DNA from: an uncultured Clostridia bacterium
GTDB taxonomy: Bacteria; Bacillota; Clostridia; Christensenellales; Borkfalkiaceae
Length of the DNA stretch: 5,757 nt
NCBI GenBank assembly: GCA_947629725.1
Contig: CANREU010000105.1
Span: 1 to 5,757 of the forward strand
Reading direction: 5' to 3'
Shown here in pieces: positions 1 to 5,757 of the stretch (positions are counted from its first letter, which is position 1; each line of letters opens with the position of its first letter). The translations under genes were made by a program, and so were the position numbers. A model generated the notes under the pieces. That model did no database searches. It was not told where the DNA came from and saw only the letters and a list, made by a program, of their open reading frames with translations.

Positions 1-1671
1 GCGGAGGGGGCGGAGAAGGAGTTCCTCTCCGTCCTCCCCCTCGAGGGGGTCCTTTCCGAGATCGAGACGGTGGCGGGGGAGAGGATGTTTACGGCGCGCG
101 AATTCGCCTCCGTTCTGCGGAGCGGGCTGGAGGCTCTCAAGATCTCCATGATCCCGCAGTATGCCGACGCCCTCTTCGTGGGGGACGCGACGGAGAGCCG
201 CATCTACCGCTCCCGCGTCCTCTTCTGCGCGGGTCTCACCGAGGAGCTCCCCGTCGCCGCGAAGGATACCGCCGTCGTCACGGACGGCGAGATCGCCCGT
301 CTCGGGCAGCTTCGCGTGAACATCGAGCCCGCGATCGCGCAGGTCAACGCCCGCGCGCGGGAGATGCTCGCCCTCAATCTTTGCGCCTTCACCGAGGCGC
401 TCTATCTGTGCTGTCCCGACCGCAAGGGGGGCGCGGAGACGGCGCGCAGCGAAGTGTTCTATTACGTCGATAAGACCTTTTTCCCCGCACCCATGCCCGA
501 GATATACCCCTACGACTGCACCGTCCGCGGGCCCGCGGAATTGCGCGCGCTCGAACTCCGCGGCGCCTATTTAGAGGGCCGCACGGACGACACCTCCCGC
601 TGTTCCTCCATCCTCGCCGCCCTCGACGGGGAGGGCGCGGGGGAGCGCATGCACCGTCTTCTTAAAGAGGAGAAAAAGAGTGCGCCGTCCGCCTCCGAAC
701 TCTGGTTCCGCGGCGACCTCTCTCCCACCCTCCTCGAGAACTATTTCACCTGCCCGTATGCGGGATTCGCGACGCGGGGCCTCCGCCTCGAAGAGCGGGA
801 AGAGCGCCCCGTGCTCGACACCGACGCGGGCACCTTCGTCCACTCCGTGCTCGAAATGTGCGCGGCGCACTTCGGGGAGTTCTCCTCGGAGGAGGAGTGC
901 CGCGGGGCGGCGAAGAAGACGGCGGAGGAGCTCCTCTTATCCCCCCGTTTTGCCGCCCTCTCCGATACGAAGGCGGGGGTGTATGCGGCGGAACGGCTCG
1001 TCCGCGAGTGCGTCTCCGTTTCGGCGGCCGCATACCGCCAGCTCGCGGGCTCGGCGTTCCGCGTAAACGAAACGGAGGAGGCCCTCACCCTCCCCGAGCT
1101 CTCCTTGAGCGGCAAGGCGGACCGCGTGGACGTCGCGGGGGACTACGTCCGCGTCATCGACTATAAGACGGGCTCCGTCGACGACAAACCCGTCTCCTAT
1201 TACACGGGGAGAAAACTGCAGCTGCAGCTCTACCTTCTCGCCGCCGCGCGGGAGGGGAAGCCCGCGGGGGCGTTCTATTTCCCCGCCGCGGAGGAATTTC
1301 TCTCCGAGGGGGAGGAGCCCTTCCGCATGAAGGGGTTCTACTGCGGGGACGGCGAAGTCGTCTCCCTCTTCGATACCTCCCTCCGCGAGGGGGAGAAGAG
1401 CGCCTTCTTCGAGGGCGGGCTCGGGGGAAGAAAGGCAGACAGGGGGATGTCCGCGGAGGACTTCTCGGACTTCCTCTCCTATGCCTCCCTCGTCTCCGTT
1501 CAGGCGGAGAAGGAGATGCGGGAGGGGACGATCGTCCCTTCGCCCTATGAGGGCGCGTGCGCCTACTGTAAACTCGGCGGCATGTGCGGCTTTACGGGCG
1601 AGGAGCGGAAGGAGCGTTCCATCAAGTGTGCGGCGATCGCGGAGATCGCCCGCGGGGAGGAAAAGAAATGA
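1..1671 (+). CDS. addB: AddB, ATP-dependent helicase/deoxyribonuclease subunit B (3' part, 5' end outside the window)
   Basis: The frame is open from base 1 and ends at TGA 1669-1671, giving 556 visible residues; by comparison with roughly 1150-residue family members, about 500-560 N-terminal residues, including any Walker A motif, lie outside the window. AddB pairs with AddA to resect double-strand breaks and, in the family, recognises Chi. Residues 51-84 (IPQYADALFVGD, then GLTEELP) match the end of the AddB helicase-like half. Residues 121-139 (EMLALNLCAFTEALYLCCP) sit where true helicases have motif VI but lack its arginines, as expected of the inactive AddB motor. The RecB-type nuclease domain follows: H281 (TFVHSVLE), D374 (GKADR), D387 and K389 (IDYKTG), and Q407/Q409/Y411 (LQLQLY). 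C251 (YFTCPYA) with C520, C523 and C529 (CxxC-x5-C) reproduces the 4Fe-4S cluster that staples this domain. It overlaps addA by four bases. Family assignment is firm; an upstream ATG at 70 is internal, not the start. Confidence 0.95.
   Translation, partial: AEGAEKEFLSVLPLEGVLSEIETVAGERMFTAREFASVLRSGLEALKISMIPQYADALFVGDATESRIYRSRVLFCAGLTEELPVAAKDTAVVTDGEIARLGQLRVNIEPAIAQVNARAREMLALNLCAFTEALYLCCPDRKGGAETARSEVFYYVDKTFFPAPMPEIYPYDCTVRGPAELRALELRGAYLEGRTDDTSRCSSILAALDGEGAGERMHRLLKEEKKSAPSASELWFRGDLSPTLLENYFTCPYAGFATRGLRLEEREERPVLDTDAGTFVHSVLEMCAAHFGEFSSEEECRGAAKKTAEELLLSPRFAALSDTKAGVYAAERLVRECVSVSAAAYRQLAGSAFRVNETEEALTLPELSLSGKADRVDVAGDYVRVIDYKTGSVDDKPVSYYTGRKLQLQLYLLAAAREGKPAGAFYFPAAEEFLSEGEEPFRMKGFYCGDGEVVSLFDTSLREGEKSAFFEGGLGGRKADRGMSAEDFSDFLSYASLVSVQAEKEMREGTIVPSPYEGACAYCKLGGMCGFTGEERKERSIKCAAIAEIARGEEKK
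1654..1660 (+). promoter_or_regulatory. Ribosome binding site of addA, inside the addB 3' end
   Basis: GGGGAGG lies seven bases upstream of ATG 1668, which is ideal Shine-Dalgarno placement. It sits within the last codons of addB and is followed by the ATGA stop/start overlap at 1668-1671. This implies that addA translation is coupled to that of addB. The site decides the addA start: the in-frame ATG at 1584 falls deep inside the conserved cysteine region of addB and would add 28 residues in front of the usual AddA N-terminus. Confidence 0.85.
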
Positions 1672-4600
1672 ATCTGACCGAAGAACAGCGCGCCGCGATC
1701 GAAGAGGAGGGGAGGGTCATCGTCTCCGCCTCGGCGGGCAGCGGAAAGACGCACGTCATGATCGAGCGGCTCGTCCGCCTCATCCTCTCCCGCAAGGCGA
1801 CGGTGCGGCAGGTGCTCGCCGTCACCTTCACCAACAAGGCGGCGGCGCAGATGCGCGACAGGCTCCGCCGTGCCCTTCTCGACCGCGTCACAAAGGCGGA
1901 GGGGGAGGAACGGGACTACCTGAAGGCGCAGATCGCCGACCTCCCGCTCGCCGAGATCAGCACCATCCACGCCTTTTGCGGGAGGCTCGTCCGCGCACGG
2001 TTCTACCTTGCGGAGGTCGATCCCGCCTTCCGCGTGATCTCTCCCGACGACGCGGAGGGCTCCGCGCTCTCCGCCCGTGCTCTCGACGAGACCTTCGAGG
2101 CGGCCTACGAGGAGGGCGGGGAGGAGTTCTACCGCCTGCTCTCCGTCTACTTCCGCAAGAAGAAGGACGCCCGTCTCCGCGAACTCGTCCGCACCCTTGC
2201 GGGCAAGGCGCGCACCCTCGCCGACTACCGCTCCGTCCTCGCCCGCGCGGGGGAGGACAACTTCTCCGAAGTGTGCGACTACCTCGCGGAGGACCTCCTC
2301 GACAGGGCGGAAGACCTTCGCGACAGGGCGGAGGAGCTCCACGAGTTTTTCACCCAAAAAGGGCACAAGGGGTCGAAATTGAGCGGGGAACTGCTGCTCT
2401 CGCTGCAAAAACTCATCGGCGAAGAGGAGCGTTACGCCCGCGCCGAGGAGTATATTCAGGCGGCGCGGAAAATGCGGGAGGAGCTCGCGCAGCAGGGCCC
2501 GAAGGGGGAGCGCGTTGCCGACGAGCAGATCCTTCCCGCCCTCCGCTATCTCCTCTCGAAAAGGGAGGATCTTTTCACCCTCACCGCGCGGGCGAGGGAG
2601 GAGGGAGGATTTTCCCCCACGCCCCCTTCCACCCGCGAGGAGGGGGAGACCCTCGCCCGTCTCAAAGAGCTCCGCGCCCTCTCGGCGGAGTATAAGGAAC
2701 TTCTTGCGGAGCTGAAAAGTTACGCCACCCGCGAGGAGGAGTACGCCCGCTTTCTCGACGGCGCCTCCCGCGCCAAAGCGCTCGCCTCCCTCGCCCTCCG
2801 CTACGACGGGACGTATGCCCGTCTGAAGAGCGAGGCGGGGGTGCTCGACTACGACGATTTGGAGCACTTCGCCCTCAAAGTCCTCTCCTCGGAGGGGGTC
2901 GCGGAGGAGGTGCGGCGGGTCTACCGCTATGTGTTCGTCGACGAATATCAGGACGTGAACCCCGCGCAGGAGCGCATCTTATCCCTTCTCACGGGGGAGG
3001 AAGTCTTCCTCGTGGGGGACGGCAAGCAGGCGATCTACGGCTTCCGCGGGAGCAAATCGGAATATTTCTACCGCAAGGCGGAGGAATACCGCCCCAAGTC
3101 GCTGCGGCTCACGCAGAACTTCCGCTCGGCGCCCGCCGTGCTCGACGCGGTGAACCGCGTGTTCGGGCCCATCGCGGAGGACGGCGTGATGACGGGCGGC
3201 TCCCTCTACGGCGACTATCGCGGCGCGGTGGGGATCTCCTTCGCGAAGAAAGCGGAGGAGGAGAAACGGCCCCGCGGCGTCTATTCCGTGCTCTCGGAGA
3301 GGGAGACGGAGGAGGATGAGACGGCGGCGGAGGTCGTCCGTCTCGTGGAGACCGAACTCGGCGCTCCCGTGAAGGACCCCGGCGGGGAAGTGCGCCCCGC
3401 GGCCTTCGGCGACATCGCCATCCTTGCCCGCAAGAATACGGGGGACGCCGAGCGCGCCGTGCGCGCCCTCACCGCGCGGGACATTCCCGTCACCACGACG
3501 GCGAAAGTGAACGCCTGCGATTTCTTCGAGGGGAAGCTCCTCCTCGATTGGCTCTCCTATCTCGACAACGCGGAGCAGGACATCCCGCTCGCCTCCGCCA
3601 TGCTCTCCGCCGTGGGCGGGTTTTCGGAGGACGACCTCGCGCAGATCCGCCTGCACGAGCCCCATTCCTCCTTCCGCGCCGCCTGCGCGCGGTATTCGAG
3701 GAAGGAGACGGATGCCCTCGCCGCCCGTCTCAAAGAGTTCTTCGCGCGGACGGAGCGCTACCGCATGCTCGCCTCCGTGCGCTCCGCGACGGAGATGATC
3801 GGCGTCCTCCTTGCCGACGGGCTCGAGGCACAGATCGCCGCAAAGCGCGGGGGACGGGGGCGGCTTGCGCGGGTGAGACGGATCGCCGCCGAGAGCGAGG
3901 GGGCGGGCAGCGTACACGCCTTCCTCTCCAAACTCCGCGCCCGCGGCTTCCGCGTGGACTTTTCGGAGAGCGGCGGGGAGGACGCGGTGAAAGTGCTCAC
4001 CATGCACGCCTCGAAGGGGCTCGAATACCCCGTCGTCATCCTCGTGGGGCTCGACGCCGCCTTCCACGGCGCCGAGAAGGACGAGCTCGCTTGGACGGAG
4101 CGCTTCCTCGTCGCGCCGCGCAGTTACGACCTCACCCGCGGGATCGTGTACGACACCGTCCTCCGCCGCGCCTCCGAGCTTTGGCAGGAGCAGGCGCAGG
4201 TGCGGGAGGAGCGCAATATTTTTTACGTCGCCATGACCCGCGCCCGCTGCCGTCTCCACCTCGTGTTCGACGACCGCGAGCACACCTACGACCCGGAACA
4301 TGCCCACAGGTACTCCGATTTCGTGAACTTTGCCGCCTTCTCCGATTGCAGGGAGACGGCCGAGCTCCCCCCCGAGCCCGTCGCCCGCGCGGGATTTTTA
4401 TACCGCCCCGACCCCGCGCTCGTCCGCGAACTCACCGCGCTCTCCGCTTGGCAATACCCCCATGCGGACAGCACGCGGCTGCCCGTGAAGAGCTCCGCCA
4501 CCGCCCTCTTGCGGGAGGCGGAGGAGCCCTTGCCGCAGTTTACGGGGGGCGGGAGCATCGAGGAGGGGCTCGCCTATCACGCCTTTTTGGAGAAGGTGCG

Positions 4601-5036
4601 CTTCGGCGCCGAAGCCGGCGCGGAGCTCGCCCGTATGCGGGAGGAAAAGCTCCTCACCGAGGAGCAGCTCGCCCTTTTAGACCCCGCCCGCCTCGCTTCC
4701 ATCCTCGCTCTGCCCTGTTTCGGGCGGCTTGCGGGGAAGCGGATCCGCCGCGAGCAGACCTTCCTCGTCTCCCTTCCTGCCTGCGAGGTCTTCCCCACAC
4801 GGGAGAGGGACGAGATCGTCTTTCAGGGCGCGATCGACCTCCTCGCCGAGGGGGAGGACGGGTATGAAATTTACGATTACAAGGACTCGGGGCGGGACGA
4901 CGCCTCCATCCGCGAGCACTACCGCCCGCAGATCGAGCTCTACCGCAAGGCGGTCGCCCGTGCGCTCAAGGTGGACGAGCGCACCGTGGGCGCGCGGATC
5001 GTCAACATCCGCCTCTGCCGCGAGATCCCCATGTGA
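1668..5036 (+). CDS. addA: AddA, ATP-dependent helicase/nuclease subunit A (complete)
   Basis: AddA is the 3'-5' motor and one of the two nucleases of the cytoplasmic AddAB break-resection complex. The 1122 residues are about 100 shorter than B. subtilis AddA. The start at 1668 puts the Q-motif (LTEEQ, Q7) right at the N-terminus. UvrD-like superfamily 1 motifs appear in order: Walker A ASAGSGKT 21-28 (K27), Ia TFTNKAAAQM 53-62, STIHAFC 98-104, Walker B VDEYQD 424-429, motif III VGDGKQAIYGFRG 449-461, motif IV LTQNFRS 481-487, motif V VLTMHASKGLEYP 776-788, and motif VI EERNIFYVAMTRAR 847-860. A charged helical insert with heptads (207-227) lies in domain 1B. The C-terminal RecB-type nuclease shows H971 (GLAYHAF), D1057 (GAID), D1070 and K1072 (YDYKDS), and Q1088/Y1092 (QIELY). 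All expected catalytic residues are present, so both activities should be intact. It starts on the addB stop codon and ends at TGA 5034-5036. A UvrD or PcrA helicase is excluded by the fused nuclease and the addB neighbour. Confidence 0.97.
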   Translation: MNLTEEQRAAIEEEGRVIVSASAGSGKTHVMIERLVRLILSRKATVRQVLAVTFTNKAAAQMRDRLRRALLDRVTKAEGEERDYLKAQIADLPLAEISTIHAFCGRLVRARFYLAEVDPAFRVISPDDAEGSALSARALDETFEAAYEEGGEEFYRLLSVYFRKKKDARLRELVRTLAGKARTLADYRSVLARAGEDNFSEVCDYLAEDLLDRAEDLRDRAEELHEFFTQKGHKGSKLSGELLLSLQKLIGEEERYARAEEYIQAARKMREELAQQGPKGERVADEQILPALRYLLSKREDLFTLTARAREEGGFSPTPPSTREEGETLARLKELRALSAEYKELLAELKSYATREEEYARFLDGASRAKALASLALRYDGTYARLKSEAGVLDYDDLEHFALKVLSSEGVAEEVRRVYRYVFVDEYQDVNPAQERILSLLTGEEVFLVGDGKQAIYGFRGSKSEYFYRKAEEYRPKSLRLTQNFRSAPAVLDAVNRVFGPIAEDGVMTGGSLYGDYRGAVGISFAKKAEEEKRPRGVYSVLSERETEEDETAAEVVRLVETELGAPVKDPGGEVRPAAFGDIAILARKNTGDAERAVRALTARDIPVTTTAKVNACDFFEGKLLLDWLSYLDNAEQDIPLASAMLSAVGGFSEDDLAQIRLHEPHSSFRAACARYSRKETDALAARLKEFFARTERYRMLASVRSATEMIGVLLADGLEAQIAAKRGGRGRLARVRRIAAESEGAGSVHAFLSKLRARGFRVDFSESGGEDAVKVLTMHASKGLEYPVVILVGLDAAFHGAEKDELAWTERFLVAPRSYDLTRGIVYDTVLRRASELWQEQAQVREERNIFYVAMTRARCRLHLVFDDREHTYDPEHAHRYSDFVNFAAFSDCRETAELPPEPVARAGFLYRPDPALVRELTALSAWQYPHADSTRLPVKSSATALLREAEEPLPQFTGGGSIEEGLAYHAFLEKVRFGAEAGAELARMREEKLLTEEQLALLDPARLASILALPCFGRLAGKRIRREQTFLVSLPACEVFPTRERDEIVFQGAIDLLAEGEDGYEIYDYKDSGRDDASIREHYRPQIELYRKAVARALKVDERTVGARIVNIRLCREIPM
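2286..2348 (+). repeat. Three tandem seven-codon units within addA
   Basis: Three consecutive 21-base units encode AEDLLDR, AEDLRDR and AEELHEF (AddA residues 207-227). The first two units (2286-2306 and 2307-2327) match at 18 of 21 bases by eye; the third has diverged more. The seven-residue period, with leucine at a fixed position and acidic/basic flanks, is that of an amphipathic helix or coiled coil. It lies between the STIHAFC motif and Walker B, in the 1B subdomain of AddA, a region already helical in the family. It may reflect a small in-frame duplication or simply convergent heptad composition. Confidence 0.6.
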
Positions 5037-5101
5037 CCGCATTCGGCGTTTTTCCCCAAAACCTCCCGAAAAATTCCCCTCCCCGCGGGCTATCCTTGAG
5101 C

Positions 5102-5106
5102 GGGAG
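5102..5106 (+). promoter_or_regulatory. Probable ribosome binding site of the downstream membrane-protein gene
   Basis: GGGAG is five bases upstream of ATG 5112 and eight bases upstream of the second in-frame ATG at 5115. The spacing suits the second ATG slightly better, so the true protein may be 201 rather than 202 residues. The site is weaker than the addA one, and the spacer before it shows no clear promoter hexamers. Confidence 0.5.
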
Positions 5107-5111
5107 CGTGA

Positions 5112-5720
5112 ATGATGCAACTGCAAACCTTGTTTGAAACCGTCGCCGCCGCTCTTCCCTTCTGGGTCGAAGCGGCGCTTCCTTTGTGCTGTCTGCCCCT
5201 CTCCGTCGCCGCGCACTTCTCGAAAAAGCGGGGGGTCTACTATTTTACTTCCCTCGCCCTCTTCGGCTTGGGGCTCTTTCTTGCCGCCTGCCGCGGATGG
5301 GGGGCCTATCCTTTGGCATACCTCGGCTTCTTCGCGTTTTTCTTCTCCCTCTTTTCGCCGATTGCCCTCGCTCCCCGAAGAAAAAGGGGGAATGGGGTCA
5401 AAAAAAGCCGCAAAGAGCGCATGTATGAAAGGTACCGTCCGGAGATCGGGGAGCCCCCGTCTCCGCCGAAGATCTGCTGCTTCGAGGAGGAGGGCACCGC
5501 GCTCGCCGAGGAGAGCGGCTTCCGCCTCGAGCACGTGCAGGGGCTTTTGACAAAGCTCCGCTCTTCCTCCAAACTCACGGCTGTCGACCGCTTGGAAACG
5601 GATGCCCTCTGCCGCACGGTGGAGAGCTGCCGCTCCCGCCCCCTCACGGCGGACGAACTGCGCGCCTTGAACGACTGCCTCGCCGCCGTCCTCAAACTCA
5701 CGGCGAAGTATAAGATTTAG
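5112..5720 (+). CDS. Hypothetical protein with three N-terminal membrane segments and a cytoplasmic helical tail
   Basis: I do not recognise this 202-residue protein. Hydrophobic segments at about 10-34, 43-60 and 66-87 look membrane-spanning. Positive clusters after the first (KKR 38-40) and third (RRKR 89-92) segments predict an N-out, C-in topology with residues 89-202 in the cytoplasm. The tail starts with a very basic stretch (R89-R109), passes a proline-rich linker (EPPSPPK, 114-120) with a CC pair at 122-123, and ends in predicted helices (about 140-202) rich in Leu, Arg and Glu, carrying C167, C173 and C189. No catalytic motif, signal-peptidase site or known domain signature is apparent. 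The first segment contains E20 and three prolines, so it could instead be re-entrant. The gene lies 75 bases after addA on the same strand, so it may be co-transcribed, but no functional tie to AddAB is shown. The length, in-frame conservation-like composition and ribosome site support a real gene. The alternative start is ATG 5115. Confidence 0.75.
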   Translation: MMQLQTLFETVAAALPFWVEAALPLCCLPLSVAAHFSKKRGVYYFTSLALFGLGLFLAACRGWGAYPLAYLGFFAFFFSLFSPIALAPRRKRGNGVKKSRKERMYERYRPEIGEPPSPPKICCFEEEGTALAEESGFRLEHVQGLLTKLRSSSKLTAVDRLETDALCRTVESCRSRPLTADELRALNDCLAAVLKLTAKYKI

Positions 5721-5757
5721 GTCTTCTCGGCGGGCGGACCTGCCCCCTTTGAAGGTG

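Noticed and set aside
1584..1667. Upstream in-frame ATG as an alternative addA start
   Set aside because: It overlaps the conserved cysteine region of addB, lacks a good ribosome site and would place 28 residues ahead of the normal AddA N-terminus.
2587..2637. Imperfect inverted repeat in addA (CGCGGG ... CCCGCG, with G-rich and C-rich inner arms)
   Set aside because: It is in a coding region encoding a charged/proline loop and is readily produced by chance from GC-rich codons; there is no adjacent T-run or regulatory context.
2979..4307. A 442-codon open frame on the minus strand opposite addA, plus another of 434 codons at 1563-2867
   Set aside because: They lie antisense to conserved addA/addB motifs, have Arg/Gly/His/Glu-heavy composition, and are explained by the GC-rich third codon positions suppressing stops on the opposite strand.
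3548..4867. Long plus-strand frames in other phases (also 1481-2695)
   Set aside because: Their translations are dominated by Arg, Pro and Gly, show no motif and overlap the verified addA frame; they are shadows of GC-rich coding sequence.
5037..5111. Promoter or terminator in the spacer between addA and the membrane-protein gene (TATCCT at 5091, palindrome CCCGCGGG at 5082-5089)
   Set aside because: TATCCT has no -35 partner at proper spacing and would place the transcript start within the ribosome site. The palindrome is short and lacks a T-run, and eight-base GC palindromes are expected by chance here.
5732..5750. Short hairpin after the last gene (GGGCG / TGCCC with a four-base loop) as a terminator
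   Set aside because: The stem is only five pairs including a G-T wobble and is followed by just three T residues, so it does not meet the form of an intrinsic terminator.
1..5757. Chi-like motifs such as AGCGG
   Set aside because: A five-base GC-rich word occurs often by chance in this composition and the Chi sequence of this organism is unknown, so no site can be supported.

Overview
This GC-rich window (roughly two-thirds G+C by eye) carries part of a DNA-repair operon, entirely on the plus strand. The content is an AddAB helicase-nuclease locus with addB first and addA second. AddB keeps an iron-sulfur nuclease domain and AddA is a full-length UvrD-like helicase with its own nuclease domain. 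This is the recombinational repair arrangement typical of Bacillota. The high GC, the Leu-CTC/Glu-GAG/Ala-GCG/Arg-CGC codon preference and the divergence of the proteins suggest an uncultured, high-GC member of the Clostridia. That placement is an inference, not something the sequence proves.

Layout: (1) 1-1671, the 3' part of addB, open at the left edge. It covers the end of the degenerate helicase half and the complete C-terminal nuclease with its four cluster cysteines. (2) 1668-5036, complete addA (1122 codons), joined to addB by an ATGA overlap and a strong ribosome binding site inside the addB end. (3) 5037-5111, a 75-base spacer without a convincing promoter or terminator. (4) 5112-5720, a 202-codon gene I do not recognise. 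It encodes three predicted membrane segments and a charged, helical, cysteine-containing cytoplasmic tail. (5) 5721-5757, a short tail with no assignable gene.

AddA and AddB form a heterodimer that binds broken duplex ends, unwinds them with the AddA motor, cuts both strands with one nuclease domain per subunit, and yields a 3' single strand for RecA loading after Chi recognition. All motor and nuclease residues that can be checked here are intact, so the complex should be active if the missing N-terminal half of AddB is normal. The third gene could be a downstream operon member or an independent gene, and nothing in it shows a repair role. No mobile element, CRISPR array, RNA gene or obviously new multi-gene system is visible. 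The most open question is the membrane protein.
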